In this document: positions 32,986 to 44,113 of the stretch, piece by piece
Position numbering within the stretch: the first letter of the stretch is position 1
Layout: each line of letters begins with the position of its first letter
NCBI RefSeq assembly: GCF_012489685.1
Contig: NC_080042.1
Coordinates: forward strand, 47,916,066 to 47,980,065
Length of the DNA stretch: 64,000 bases
Direction: 5' to 3'
Source of the DNA: Lotus japonicus
Taxonomy: Eukaryota > Streptophyta > Magnoliopsida > Fabales > Fabaceae
The notes under the pieces: model-generated
Seen by the model: the letters and a program-made list of their open reading frames with translations, nothing else
Database searches by the model: none
What the model was told of the DNA's origin: nothing
Made by a program: the position numbers and the translations under genes

Positions 32986-35977
32986 GCCTGGAGGCGAAGT
33001 TGGCTTTGGAGGAAATGAAAAGGGTAAAATTGTTGGTACTGGTACTATTTGTGTAGATAGTAGTCCATGCATTGATAATGTGTTATTGGTAGACGGCTTA
33101 ACACATAACTTATTGTCTATAAGTCAATTAGCTGACAAGGGTTATGATGTTATATTCAATCAAAAGTCCTGCCGAGCTGTAAGTCAGATCGATGGCTCTG
33201 TTCTGTTTAACAGCAAGAGGAAGAACAACATTTATAAGATCAGATTATCTGAGTTGGAGGCTCAGAATGTGAAGTGCCTTCTGTCTGTTAATGAAGAGCA
33301 GTGGGTATGGCATAGACGGTTAGGGCATGCCAGTATGAGAAAGATTTCTCAGCTGAGCAAGCTAAACCTTGTCAGGGGCTTACCCAATCTGAAGTTCGCT
33401 TCAGACGCTCTTTGTGAAGCATGTCAGAAAGGCAAATTCACAAAAGTCCCTTTCAAGGCAAAGAATGTTGTCTCAACCTCAAGGCCGTTGGAACTTCTGC
33501 ATATCGACCTTTTTGGACCAGTGAAAACTGAGTCTATAGGTGGCAAGAGATATGGGATGGTTATTGTTGATGACTATAGCCGCTGGACATGGGTAAAGTT
33601 TCTAACCCGCAAGGATGAGTCTCATGCTGTGTTCTCTACCTTCATTGCTCAAGTGCAAAACGAGAAGGCTTGTAGGATTGTGCGTGTCAGAAGTGACCAT
33701 GGTGGAGAGTTTGAGAATGACAAGTTTGAGAGTCTGTTTGATTCCTATGGAATTGCACATGATTTCTCTTGTCCCAGAACTCCTCAACAAAATGGTGTTG
33801 TTGAGAGGAAGAACAGAACTCTTCAGGAGATGGCTAGAACCATGCTCCAAGAAACTGGCTTGGCTAAGCACTTTTGGGCAGAGGCAGTAAATACAGCATT
33901 TTACATTCAGAACAGAATCTCTGTGAGACCAATTCTGAATAAGACTCCTTATGAATTGTGGAAGAACATAAAACCCAACATTTCTTATTTTCATCCTTTT
34001 GGCTGTGTTTGTTATGTTCTCAATACGAAGGATAGATTGCATAAATTTGATGTTAAGTCTTCTAAGTGTCTATTACTCGGTTACTCTGAGAGATCTAAAG
34101 GTTTTAGATTTTATAATACTGATGCTAAGACTATTGAAGAATCTATTCATGTTAGATTTGACGATAAGCTTGACTCTGACCAGTCAAAGCTAGTTGAAAA
34201 GTTTGCAGATTTAAGCATTAATGTTTCTGACAAAGGCAAAGCTCCAGAGGAAGATGAGCCAGAGGAAGATGAACCAGAGGAAGAAGCTGGTCCCTCTAAC
34301 TCACAAACTCTGAAGAAGAGCAGAATCACTGCAGCTCACCCTAAGGAATTGATTCTGGGCAACAAAGACGAACCAGTCAGAACCAGATCTGCCTTCAGAC
34401 CTTCTGAAGAGACCTTGCTCAGTCTGAAAGGATTGGTGTCCTTAATTGAACCCAAGTCCATAGATGAAGCTCTTCAGGATAAGGATTGGATTCTGGCCAT
34501 GGAAGAAGAACTGAATCAATTTTCCAAGAACGATGTTTGGAGCTTAGTGAAGAAGCCTGAGAGTGTCCATGTTATTGGAACGAAGTGGGTATTCAGAAAC
34601 AAGCTGAATGAGAAAGGAGATGTAGTCAGAAACAAGGCAAGGCTAGTTGCTCAAGGCTACAGCCAGCAGGAAGGAATAGACTACACTGAAACATTTGCTC
34701 CAGTAGCAAGACTGGAGGCAATCAGACTGTTGATCTCTTTCTCAGTAAATCACAACATAGTTCTACATCAGATGGACGTAAAGAGTGCCTTCCTAAATGG
34801 TTATATCTCAGAGGAAGTCTATGTTCATCAACCCCCAGGTTTTGAAGATGAGAAGAAACCAGACCATGTGTTCAAATTGAAGAAATCACTCTACGGTCTG
34901 AAGCAAGCTCCCAGAGCATGGTATGAGAGACTTAGCTCATTCCTTCTGGAGAATGAGTTTGTAAGGGGTAAAGTAGATACAACTCTTTTTTGCAAGACTT
35001 ATAAAGATGATATCTTAATTGTGCAAATCTATGTTGATGATATTATATTTGGTTCTGCTAATCAATCTCTATGCAAAGAATTTTCTGAGATGATGCAGGC
35101 TGAATTTGAGATGAGTATGATGGGAGAATTAAAGTACTTTCTGGGAATACAAGTTGATCAAACACCAGAAGGAACATATATCCATCAGAGCAAGTACACT
35201 AAAGAACTTCTGAAGAAGTTCAATATGCTGGAATCTACAGTGGCCAAGACTCTAATGCATCCTACATGCATTCTGGAGAAAGAAGATAAAAGTGGTAAAG
35301 TATGTCAGAAGCTCTATCGTGGCATGATAGGTTCACTTCTATACTTAACTGCATCTAGGCCAGACATATTATTTAGTGTTCACTTATGTGCTCGTTTCCA
35401 ATCAGATCCAAGGGAAACCCACTTAACTGCTGTTAAGAGGATCCTAAGGTATCTGAAAGGCACCACTAACCTTGGCTTGATGTATAAGAAAACATCAGAG
35501 TATAAGCTTTCAGGTTATTGTGATGCTGATTATGCTGGAGATAGAACAGAGAGAAAAAGTACTTCTGGAAATTGTCAATTTCTGGGAAGCAATCTAGTCT
35601 CATGGGCAAGCAAGAGGCAATCAACCATTGCACTATCAACTGCAGAAGCAGAATATATCTCAGCAGCAATATGCAGCACTCAGATGCTCTGGATGAAACA
35701 TCAGCTGGAGGATTATCAGATCCTTGAGAGCAATATCCCAATCTATTGTGATAACACTGCTGCAATCTCATTGAGTAAGAATCCTATCTTGCATTCAAGG
35801 GCAAAGCACATTGAGGTAAAGTATCACTTTATTAGAGATTATGTACAGAAGGGCGTACTTCTTCTGAAGTTTGTTGATACTGACCATCAATGGGCAGATA
35901 TCTTTACAAAGCCCTTAGCAGAGGATAGATTTAATTTTATTCTGAAAAATCTAAACATGGACTTTTGTCCAGAGTGA
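32873..35977 (+). CDS. SIRE Pol: protease, integrase, reverse transcriptase, RNase H
   Basis: Continuous frame of 1034 codons. In order: protease [13 protein letters not shown] (catalytic D about residue 18), GAG-pre-integrase HRRLGH...CEACQKGK (about 147-185), integrase catalytic core with D at about 211 (HIDLFGP), D about 275 (RSDHGGEF) and E about 311 (VVERKNRTL). Then RT with [22 protein letters not shown] and YVDD (about 719), and RNase H with [15 protein letters not shown] and DNTAAI. It ends [15 protein letters not shown], a typical copia C-terminus. All catalytic motifs look intact. The ATG shown at 32873 is only the first of the frame; true expression should be as a fusion with Gag. 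Confidence 0.9.
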   Translation: MLQISLIAPLKHQSWYLDSGCSRHMTGERRMFRELKLKPGGEVGFGGNEKGKIVGTGTICVDSSPCIDNVLLVDGLTHNLLSISQLADKGYDVIFNQKSCRAVSQIDGSVLFNSKRKNNIYKIRLSELEAQNVKCLLSVNEEQWVWHRRLGHASMRKISQLSKLNLVRGLPNLKFASDALCEACQKGKFTKVPFKAKNVVSTSRPLELLHIDLFGPVKTESIGGKRYGMVIVDDYSRWTWVKFLTRKDESHAVFSTFIAQVQNEKACRIVRVRSDHGGEFENDKFESLFDSYGIAHDFSCPRTPQQNGVVERKNRTLQEMARTMLQETGLAKHFWAEAVNTAFYIQNRISVRPILNKTPYELWKNIKPNISYFHPFGCVCYVLNTKDRLHKFDVKSSKCLLLGYSERSKGFRFYNTDAKTIEESIHVRFDDKLDSDQSKLVEKFADLSINVSDKGKAPEEDEPEEDEPEEEAGPSNSQTLKKSRITAAHPKELILGNKDEPVRTRSAFRPSEETLLSLKGLVSLIEPKSIDEALQDKDWILAMEEELNQFSKNDVWSLVKKPESVHVIGTKWVFRNKLNEKGDVVRNKARLVAQGYSQQEGIDYTETFAPVARLEAIRLLISFSVNHNIVLHQMDVKSAFLNGYISEEVYVHQPPGFEDEKKPDHVFKLKKSLYGLKQAPRAWYERLSSFLLENEFVRGKVDTTLFCKTYKDDILIVQIYVDDIIFGSANQSLCKEFSEMMQAEFEMSMMGELKYFLGIQVDQTPEGTYIHQSKYTKELLKKFNMLESTVAKTLMHPTCILEKEDKSGKVCQKLYRGMIGSLLYLTASRPDILFSVHLCARFQSDPRETHLTAVKRILRYLKGTTNLGLMYKKTSEYKLSGYCDADYAGDRTERKSTSGNCQFLGSNLVSWASKRQSTIALSTAEAEYISAAICSTQMLWMKHQLEDYQILESNIPIYCDNTAAISLSKNPILHSRAKHIEVKYHFIRDYVQKGVLLLKFVDTDHQWADIFTKPLAEDRFNFILKNLNMDFCPE

Positions 35978-36419
35978 AGATGGATCAGAACCTCTGACTA
36001 TGATACTTCTTGATCAGAAGATGTCTAGTCCAGAAGGTAACTCAATCAGAGTGTGTGTACCCACTGGTACTGACTCTGAAGCTGAGACAACAACGCGTGT
36101 GTCAGTTTTTCTGATGCATAGTTCCTTGTGCCCGTGTGACAGTCTGTTATGATTGCGTGTAGATGTGCTTATCTCCTGTGTGTGATTGTGTATTTTACTG
36201 TTACTATCTATCTTTAATTTTCAACCGTTGATCTTAAAGTGCTTTTTGAATCAACAACGGTTATTTGATAAAACCCACTATACACACACGTTCTCTTTCA
36301 CTTCCGTTTTTTGCTCTCGCTCTCTCTGCTTTTCAAAACCGCTCTTCTCGATTTCTCTCTCGATCTTTCTTCATCTTCCAACCTTCATCTTCTACCTCAA
36401 ACCTTCAACCACTTCAAAA

Positions 36420-39278
36420 ATGGTGAGACAAACCAGAAGATCTACTGCAGATGCACCTCAGTTCCCTCACATGGTAGTTGGTTTGGCAACGGGTCAAAGG
36501 GGCCCTGAGAATCCGACACAAGAACAAGTTCAAGCTCAAGAACAGAGTGTTCCAGTTGCAGAACGGGGCTGTGCCGTCCACTGTGTATATCCTCCTGAGG
36601 AACTCCAAGTCCTGGCAGAATGGAGATTCAACCTCGACAACTTGGCTACAAATGGGTATGATCTTCGTCCTGAAGTCCAAGCTCAAGGTTGGGGAAATTA
36701 CTTCAACAGACTTCGAGGACCGGTGTATGAGAAACTGGTAAAGGAATTCTGGAAGCACGCCGACTGCGATGATACTCAGGTGGTCTCTCACATTCTTGGA
36801 AGAAAGATCATCATCACTGAGAAGTCATTCGTGCACTTACTGGGTGCAGACACTGCTTATGGGTTTCGTTTCCAACTCACGGAATCGAAACTGAAACTCA
36901 GCACCAAGGACACAATCAACCAGGCCCTGTACACCACCTTCAAACCGGGCAAGACGAGTTACAAGGTGATGGACCTTCACCCCAAACTCAGGATCTGGCA
37001 CAAGATCCCGCTTCACTGCATAAACCAGAGACCGAAGGGCAGTTCTCCAGACTACATCAACTTCAACCAGAAGGTGATGTTGTTCTTCATCCAAGATCAG
37101 AAGAAGATCTGCCTTCCCTACTTCCTGTTCTCCTACTTGAAGGAATGCATCCGGAAGTCTCGCACCACCGCCTCCATCAAGTCTGCAATCAAATATATCC
37201 CTTTTGGGAGGCTGTTCTCAGACTTTCTCATTGAAAGCAACCTGGTACAAGATCTGGTTAATGCTGGATGTGTAGAGGATCTGAGCACAATTGTCAGTGA
37301 TGTCTTCACTGCAAACTCTCTGAAGAAGATGGGTTTGGTCCAGAAGAAGATTGCTCCTGCTCATGAAGACACATCTTCTGAGATCAGAGGTAGAAGGATG
37401 CCTCTGCATGACTACCCTCTGTGGACTCAGGCAGACAATCCTGACGCCATCAGATGCTATGTTGAAGACCTCAGGGCTCAAGGATTCGAAATTGACCTTG
37501 ATGATTTCGTCAGCAGACTACCACCAGCTCCAGAGTTTCCTTCTCCTCCCAAGAGGAAAGCTCAGAGGAAGATGGTTCTGGACGAATCTTCTGAGGAATC
37601 TGATGTCCCTCTGGCCACAAAGAAGAAGAGAAAGCCTGATGATGGTGATGATAGTGATCATGAAGATGGTCCTCCCAAGAAGAAGAAGAAGAAAGTCAGA
37701 ATCGTGGTGAAGCCTACTCGGGTGGAACCAGCTGCTGAGGTGGTCAGAAGGACTGAACCTCCTGTCAGAGTGACTCGATCATCAGCACATTCAAGTAAGC
37801 CTGCACTTGCTTCTGATGATGATTTGAATTTATTTGATGCACTCCCTATTTCTGCCTTGCTCCAACACTCCTCAAATCCCCTCACTTCTATTCCTGAATC
37901 CCAACCAGCCGCACAAACCACCTCTCCACCACATTCCCCAAGATCTTCTTTCTTTCAACCTTCCCCTACTGAAGCACCTCTCTGGAATTTGCTTCAGAAT
38001 CAACCCTCTAGGTCAGAAGAACCACCCTCTCTCCTTACCATTCCGTACGACCCATTATCTTCTGAACCCATCCTCCATGACCAACCAGAACTCAACCAGA
38101 CAGAACCACAACCCAGAACGTCTGATCACTCTGTTCCCAGAGCATCAGCACGTCCTGCTGCCAGAACCACGGATACAGATTCTTCAACAGCCTTTACACC
38201 TGTATCCTTCCCAACCAATGTTGCTGATTCTTCTCCCTCCAATAACTCTGAATCCATTAGAAAATTCATGGAGTTTAGAAAAGAAAAGGTGTCTACCTTA
38301 GAGGAATATTACCTTACATGTCCAAGCCCTAGGAGATATCCTGGCCCTAGACCTGAACGTCTAGTTGACCCAGATGAACCTATCTTGGTCAATCCTTTAC
38401 AAGAGGCAGACCCTTTGGCTCAACAAGCTCACCCTGCCCCGGACCAACAAGAGCCTATTCAACCAGAACCTGAACCCGAACATTCAGTGTCTAACCAATC
38501 CTCGGTTAGATCACCCCATCCTCTGGTTGAAACTTCAGATCCTCACCTTGGAACCTCTGAACCCAATGCTCAACTGATTAACATTGGTTCTCCACAAGGT
38601 GCCTCTGAAGCCCATAGCAGCAATCACCCAGCCTCTCCTGAACCCAACCTCTCCATAATTCCTTATACTCACCTCCAACCCACATCTCTCTCTGAGTGCA
38701 TCAATATTTTCTATCATGAAGCCTCTTTGAGGCTCCGCAATGTGCACGGTCAGACTGACCTCAGTGAGAATGCTGAACATGTGGCTGATGAGTGGAACAA
38801 TCTGGGCACTTGGCTGGTGGCTCAAGTTCCAATTATGATGCAGCTCCTGCATGCAGAGGGAAGTCAGAGCATTGAGGCTGCCAAGCAAAGGTTTGCTCGA
38901 AGGGTGGCTCTTCATGAACAAGAACAGAGAAATAAGCTTCTTGAAGCTATTGAAGAAGCCAAGAGAAAGAAGGCTCAAGCAGAAGAAGCTGCACGTCAAG
39001 CAGCAGCTCAAGCTGAACAAGCCAGACTTGAGGCAGAGCGACTTGAAGCTGAGGCTGATGCTCTTAGATGCCAAGCACTTGCACCAGTTGTGTTTACTCC
39101 TGCTGCTTCTGCTTCCATTCCAGATCCTCAAGCTGCTCAGAATGTTCCTTCCAGTTCAACTCAGCCAAGCTCATCCAGACTCGACATCATGGAACAGCGT
39201 CTTGACATTCATGAATCCATGCTGATTGAGATGAAGCACATGCTGATGGAACTTCTGCGCCGATCTGACAAACCTTAA
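36420..39278 (+). CDS. Env-like ORF of SIRE element
   Basis: 952 codons from the ATG at 36420 (AAAAATGGTG), 442 bases after the pol stop. The frame is open upstream to 36186, but that part is unlike protein. Residues about 90-330 contain RGPVYEKLVKEFWKHA, GRKIIITEKSFVHLL and KVMLFFIQDQ, resembling a putative plant transposon protein domain (PF20167-like) also seen outside retroelements. Then comes an acidic/basic stretch with two lysine clusters (KKKRK about residue 401, six lysines about 420), a long proline/serine/glutamine-rich region (430-760) and an alanine/glutamate-rich coiled coil (about 820-900). I see no signal peptide and no clear membrane anchor. Published SIRE1 elements have an env-like gene in this position; an envelope role is not supported by the visible features here. 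Confidence 0.75.
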   Translation: MVRQTRRSTADAPQFPHMVVGLATGQRGPENPTQEQVQAQEQSVPVAERGCAVHCVYPPEELQVLAEWRFNLDNLATNGYDLRPEVQAQGWGNYFNRLRGPVYEKLVKEFWKHADCDDTQVVSHILGRKIIITEKSFVHLLGADTAYGFRFQLTESKLKLSTKDTINQALYTTFKPGKTSYKVMDLHPKLRIWHKIPLHCINQRPKGSSPDYINFNQKVMLFFIQDQKKICLPYFLFSYLKECIRKSRTTASIKSAIKYIPFGRLFSDFLIESNLVQDLVNAGCVEDLSTIVSDVFTANSLKKMGLVQKKIAPAHEDTSSEIRGRRMPLHDYPLWTQADNPDAIRCYVEDLRAQGFEIDLDDFVSRLPPAPEFPSPPKRKAQRKMVLDESSEESDVPLATKKKRKPDDGDDSDHEDGPPKKKKKKVRIVVKPTRVEPAAEVVRRTEPPVRVTRSSAHSSKPALASDDDLNLFDALPISALLQHSSNPLTSIPESQPAAQTTSPPHSPRSSFFQPSPTEAPLWNLLQNQPSRSEEPPSLLTIPYDPLSSEPILHDQPELNQTEPQPRTSDHSVPRASARPAARTTDTDSSTAFTPVSFPTNVADSSPSNNSESIRKFMEFRKEKVSTLEEYYLTCPSPRRYPGPRPERLVDPDEPILVNPLQEADPLAQQAHPAPDQQEPIQPEPEPEHSVSNQSSVRSPHPLVETSDPHLGTSEPNAQLINIGSPQGASEAHSSNHPASPEPNLSIIPYTHLQPTSLSECINIFYHEASLRLRNVHGQTDLSENAEHVADEWNNLGTWLVAQVPIMMQLLHAEGSQSIEAAKQRFARRVALHEQEQRNKLLEAIEEAKRKKAQAEEAARQAAAQAEQARLEAERLEAEADALRCQALAPVVFTPAASASIPDPQAAQNVPSSSTQPSSSRLDIMEQRLDIHESMLIEMKHMLMELLRRSDKP

Positions 39279-39477
39279 TCTTAGGATCTCTTTTTTTTTT
39301 CTTTCTTTTTCGTTAACTTTTTTATTTTTGTTAAACTCTGTTTCTTTTTACTTATTTATGCTACTTTATTCGTTTGTGAATCTCTGCATATCTATATATA
39401 ATTGTGTCACATATGTTTGCAAAACTCTTTTTATTCATAATAACTTTATGTTTACATCATACATTCTTTCCCTAAGT

Positions 39478-39870
39478 CTAGAATGGAGGATCCCTCCTCA
39501 TTCTTCTGCACTCCTGGCGCTGCTCTGGCCTATCTTTCTCCAGACGCTCCAGTACATGCTGGATGTTGCTGAGTCTGACCTTTAGCTCATCCCTCTCCAG
39601 AATCTCTTCTGAAGTCCTGAGCTTCTCTTCCAAACTTTCTTTTTCTTCCAGCAGCTTGAGTTCAAGCCGGCTGAGTTCTTGCACCTCCTCAACAAAGGCA
39701 AGAAATTCTTTCAGGTCTCTCTCCAACTCTGGACGCAGGTCCTCTTCCAGCAGTGTCCGTGTTAGCTCCGAGATGGTCGCTGTACCCTCTGGATGCCTGA
39801 TGTTCAGGAACAAGTCCTCCTCGAAGGCCTTCTTCCTCAGCTCTTCTAGTGCTACGCTGTATGATGCCAT
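39478..39870 (-). CDS. Antisense coiled-coil ORF in SIRE 3' region
   Basis: 130 codons on the strand opposite to gag-pol, from the ATG at 39870 (AAAAAAAATGGC). The product is highly charged, with Leu/Glu heptads (about residues 50-115: LKEFLAFVEEVQEL, LEEKESLEEKL), predicted coiled coil. A TATA box CTATATAAAG lies at 39930-39921, about 50 bases upstream, so it could be its own transcription unit. The frame can be extended to 39918, but the ATG at 39870 has the better context. No known family recognised. Antisense accessory ORFs are known from some plant LTR elements. Confidence 0.6.
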   Translation of the reverse strand: MASYSVALEELRKKAFEEDLFLNIRHPEGTATISELTRTLLEEDLRPELERDLKEFLAFVEEVQELSRLELKLLEEKESLEEKLRTSEEILERDELKVRLSNIQHVLERLEKDRPEQRQECRRMRRDPPF

Positions 39871-39920
39871 TTTTTTTCTGAAAATTGTTCGAGGTGTGAA
39901 GCTTACCTTTCTCTCCAACG

Positions 39921-39930
39921 CTTTATATAG
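39921..39930 (-). promoter_or_regulatory. TATA box for antisense ORF
   Basis: CTATATAAAG on the minus strand, followed about 25-30 bases later by purine-rich sequence and then the ATG at 39870. Confidence 0.5.
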
Positions 39931-40656
39931 GCTTCACTTTCTCTCTGAAAGTTAATGCTCCTACAGTTTCTCGAGGTTAAGTTCTTGGTAACTGACCCTT
40001 CTCTTTACTCACTTGACCGGTGGTAAACGTTCTTCTCTTGCATTAACTCTTCCATTTATTTCTCCTAACTCTGATTCTTGCATCTTTTTCTTTTTCTTTA
40101 AACTTAGACCTTCTCTAAGGGGGAGTACCTTGTACTTCAAGCTAAGTTTTTCACACCCCAAGCTTTTTGCTTATGACAAAAAGGGGGAGTAAACCCAGTT
40201 TTTGATGTGTAAGATGTGTTAGTGTGATTTATTTTTCTTTTGGAGATGTTAAGAGTTCCACCTTCATGACCATAGATGTGTCACTGGGCAAATACAAGGA
40301 ATACATTTCACTTCCTCTGAAGTGATTATAAGTTGACTCTGATACCCAAGACTCTGATACCTTGTCCATGACTCTGATTACTTATGCGCTCTGATTACTC
40401 GATTTTCATCTATGTCATAAGTTTTTCACTCTGAACTCTTATTTTATTTAGCTCAGAATCTAGACTTTACTAACGTTTTCATCAAGTATTAGATTCAGGG
40501 GGAGCTAAGCTCAGAATCAAGCAGTGACTTGAATTCAGAATGAGCAAGATAAACTATTCACATCAGGATAAGTCTTATTCTATATCTCTAAACTCTGAGT
40601 GAATTCAGTTTAATGTTTAAGAATTGTTCATCAAAAATCTTAGTTTTGTCATCATC

Positions 40657-40670
40657 AAAAAGGGGGAGAT
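40657..40670 (+). other. Polypurine tract, SIRE element
   Basis: AAAAGGGGGAGAT directly before the 3' LTR. Near-copies of the tract lie at about 40117, 40187 and 40497. Confidence 0.85.
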
Positions 40671-41883
40671 TGTAAGATCAAGTTTTGATCTAGTAGTACA
40701 ACTCTATGTTTTGATGATTACAAGTTAACCTTTTGATATGAACAATTGTGGTACTCTAACGTGTTTTTCTGAGTGTGCTATTTGCAGGTTCTGACCTCAA
40801 CTCAATCTCACACAAATCAGAAGCACTGTGTATAAAGAGTGACCCAAGCAACGCTTTCGCATTCACCATGTTCAGTATGAACAGTGGAAAAGCTTCAGAA
40901 GTTCTGAAGCTATACAAACTCTGATGTGGACTCAGTCGCTAGAAGCTCTGAAGATCCAGAAGTTCTGATAACCAAGAAACACTGAAGGTTCAGATGTTCT
41001 GATGGTGTAGAAGACTCTGAAGATCCAGAAGCTGAATAGTGGAAACTCTGAAGTCCAGAAGCAAGAAACTCTGAAGGCCATGTTCTTCCCTCTGAGTTCA
41101 GAATCAGAAGATACAATGGTCAGAGGATCTGTGCTTTCCCTCTGACTCTGATCAACCGGCTTCACAAGTTCCAATACGAAGCATTCCTCTTATCAGAAGT
41201 CTCCTAGGTTTAAAGGTCGCGTCGCTATCCAAGTACAAAAGCAACTGTACCTTCCTGACGACCTACCTAACGTTCTCAGCACAAGCAGAAGCTGGATTTT
41301 CCAGAACTGCCCTCCAACGGTAGCATTTCCCATGCATCACTCAACCCTAATCCTTGGAGTATATAAAGAGGCTGAAGACTGAAAGAAACGGCTAGAAGAA
41401 AGAAGCATTCACATACGCAAGACATATTCAAAATCTTCTAAGTTTTCTTTCATCTGAAATTCATTGAGTTTACTATTAGCTTTTTAGAAGCAAATCTCTT
41501 GTAAACGTTTCTTTGATAAACAGTTTGTTTAGTTCCTTTAGGAGATCAAGGTTGATCGGATCCTAGAGAAGACTAAGAGAGTGAATCTTAGTGTGAGCTA
41601 AGTCAGTGTAATTGTTAGTCACTTGTAGGTTTCAAGTGCAGTTGTAACTCTTACCTGATTAGTGGATTGCCTTCATTCTAAGAAGGAAGAAATCACCTTA
41701 ACGGGTGGACTGGAGTAGCTTGAGTGATTTATCAAGTGAACCAGGATAAAATCCTTGTGTGCTTTTCTATCTCTTATCTTTTGCACTTAAGTTCTCGAAA
41801 GATTTGTCAAAATCTTTAAGGTGGAAGTTTTATACTGAAAACGTTATTCAAACCCCCCCTTTCTACCGTTTTTCATACCTTCA
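40671..41883 (+). repeat. 3' LTR of SIRE element
   Basis: 1213 bp, same length and ends as the 5' LTR. Differences seen by eye include TCTTATCAG for TCTGATCAG, GTCGCGTCG for GTCGGGTCG, and CAACGGTAG for CAACAGTAG. Confidence 0.9.
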
Positions 41884-43052
41884 GAATTGTGCAAGTATCA
41901 CAAAGAGTCGACCTTCTTTTACCAATTACCATGGCGGCCTTAGATACACCTCCTTCTCTAGAATCCATGTTCTCATTCGCTGCAAAATGTAACAAACAAA
42001 CAAGCAAAATAGAACAAGACTTGGGTTGTCTCCCAAGCAGCCCTAAGTTATAGTCCTAGATGGACTCTCCTTCCTTGATGTTAGGAAGGAAATTCCTTAC
42101 CATCAATCTTTCTTTCACATGTGCAAGGTAGGAACCTTGCACAAAACCTTTGGAACAATTCCTCCCAAGAGAGGGTATCATCTAAACCATCGTACCAAAT
42201 CCTTGCTCCCCGCTTCAAGGAGTGAGGGAAGAGCTTAATCTTGAGCTCATTACTAGTCACACCTTCCATCTTTACAAGGTGACTAGCTTCAATAAATCGG
42301 GCCATGTGGGCTTGGAAATTCTCATTCTTTCGACCCCCATACTTGTTTTCACTAACAAGCTTGATGAGAGCTTGGCTAAGCTCAACATCTTTTTCACTTA
42401 CCTTGGGGGTCTCTCTTGAAGACCTGGACAAGCTGTTGATCATATCACAAACAAAATCATCATTAAGGTTAGTTTGCAAAGTAGGATTGAAAACCGAAAA
42501 CTTTACCTTGTCCTACCAACTCGGAGAATGAGCTGACCCTTATCAACATCAAACTTAGCCCTACCAGTGGCTAAGAAGGGTCGGCCTAGAATGAGAGGAA
42601 TCTTTGCATCCTCCTCCATGTCCAGCACCACAAAGTCCACGGGGAACACATACTTGTCACCTTCACCATCACATCCTCAATAATCCCATATGTGTTTTTA
42701 GGGATCGGTCCGTCATCTGTAAGGAGAGCATGGTCGGGTGACCTCTCCTAAGTTCAGCCTTCTAACCATGCTAAGCGGCATCAAGTTGATGCTCGCTCCT
42801 AAGTCACACAATGCTTCAACAACAGTCAACCCCTCAATCTCCACAGGGATGGTAAAAACTCCCAGGATCCCTTCTCTTCTTAGGCATTTTTCTTTGCAAT
42901 ATGGCACTACATTCCTCGGTCATCATGATAGTTTCATCAACCTCACTCAACTTCCTTCTCTTACTTAAAATGTCCTTCATGAACTTAGCGTAGATTGGCA
43001 TTTGATCCAAGGCTTCAGAAAAAGGAATATTGATGTGGAGTTTCTTAAAAAA
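41884..43052 (-). pseudogene. Athila-like element 2 flank (protease and gag' part), contig end
   Basis: The same sequence as 54913-56084, but with single-base indels that become more frequent toward the N gap. Examples: loss of a T near 42084, loss of a C near 42659, extra A near 42855. Contains the gag' segment (42479-42081) and the protease region (42907-42713). Read as the low-accuracy end of a contig, not as a separate gene. Confidence 0.7.
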
Positions 43053-43152
43053 NNNNNNNNNNNNNNNNNNNNNNNNNNNNNNNNNNNNNNNNNNNNNNNN
43101 NNNNNNNNNNNNNNNNNNNNNNNNNNNNNNNNNNNNNNNNNNNNNNNNNNNN
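43053..43152. other. Assembly gap of 100 N
   Basis: Exactly 100 N, the conventional length for a gap of unknown size. The sequence on the right begins inside the SIRE 5' LTR, at a point matching 30102. Confidence 0.98.
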
Positions 43153-44041
43153 TGAAGGTTCAGATGTTCTGATGGTGTAGAAGACTCTGAAGATCCAGAA
43201 GCTGAATAGTGGAAACTCTGAAGTCCAGAAGCAAGAAACTCTGAAGCCATGTTCTTCCCTCTGAGTTCAGAATCAGAAGATACAATGGTCAGAGGATCTG
43301 TGCTTTCCCTCTGACTCTGATCACCGGCTTCACAAGTTCCAATACGAAGCATTCCTCTGATCAGAAGTCTCCTAGGTTTAAAGGTCGGGTCGCTATCCAA
43401 GTACAAAAGCAACTGTACCTTCCTGACGACCTACCTAACGTTCTCAGCCACAGCAGAAGCTGGATTTTCCAGAACTGCCCTCCAACAGTAGCATTTCCCA
43501 TGCATCACTCAACCCTAATCCTTGGAGTATATAAAGAGGCTGAAGACTGAAAGAAACGGCTAGAAGAAGAAGCATTCACATACGCAAGACATATTCAAAA
43601 TCTTCTAAGTTTTCTTTCATCTGAAATTCATTGAGTTTACTATTAGCTTTTTAGAAGCAAATCTCTTGTAAACGTTTCTTTGATAAACAGTTTGTTAGTT
43701 CCTTTAGGAGATCAGGTTGATCGATCCTAGAGAAGACTAGAGAGTGAATCTTAGTGTGAGCTAAGTCAGTGTAATTGTTAGTCCACTTGTAGGTTCAAGT
43801 GCAGTTGTAACTCTTACCTGATTAGTGGATTGCCTTCATTCTAAGAAGGAAGAAATCACCTTAACGGGTGGACTGGAGTAGCTTGAGTGATTTATCAAGT
43901 GAACCAGGATAAAATCCTTGTGTGCTTTTCTTATCTCTTATCTTTAGCACTTAATTCTCGAAAGATTTGTCAAATCTTTAAGGTGGAAGTTTTTACTGAA
44001 AACGTTATTCAAACCCCTTTTCTACGTTTTTTCATACTTCA
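43153..44041 (+). repeat. 5' LTR, partial, second SIRE copy
   Basis: Lacks the first 312 bases of the LTR because of the gap. Contains several indels (for example TTTACTG for TTATACTG near 43991, CCCCTTTT for CCCCCCATTT near 44016). Confidence 0.8.
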
Positions 44042-44043
44042 AT

Positions 44044-44055
44044 TGGTATCAGAGC
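44044..44055 (+). other. Primer binding site, second SIRE copy
   Basis: TGGTATCAGAGC, as in the first copy. Confidence 0.85.
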
Positions 44056-44113
44056 GCAAGTTCTGATTACCACACCTAACAGTGTTCAGTGATCCGGGCC
44101 GGTGTGAAAAAAA

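Larger units (their letters stand above)
29790..41883 (+). mobile_element. SIRE/Maximus-type Ty1/copia retrotransposon, full length
   Basis: A 12,094-bp element with two 1213-bp LTRs, PBS, gag, pol (PR-INT-RT-RNase H order, the copia order), an env-like ORF, an antisense ORF and PPT, flanked by the 5-bp duplication GAATT (29785-29789, 41884-41888). It is inserted into Athila-like element 2. The LTRs differ at about seven places that I could see, which suggests a recent insertion. gag and pol are in different frames, so it may not be fully functional. Confidence 0.9.

Noticed and set aside
33602..34042. Minus-strand ORF of 146 codons within pol
   Set aside because: Antisense shadow of the integrase region; no promoter, no homology, and broken in the second copy by the same indels that break pol.
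37834..38301. 155-codon and similar ORFs inside the env-like gene (also 38535-39131 minus)
   Set aside because: Shadow frames of the env-like ORF; Pro/Leu-rich composition follows from the sense codons.
39563..39955. Plus-strand Ser/Leu-rich ORF opposite the antisense coiled-coil ORF
   Set aside because: Low-complexity mirror of the Glu/Leu/Lys codons on the other strand; the minus ORF has the start context and TATA box.
42834..43412. ORF of 192 codons spanning the N gap on the minus strand
   Set aside because: It reads through 100 N and joins SIRE LTR sequence to Athila-like protease linker; it is an artefact of the gap.
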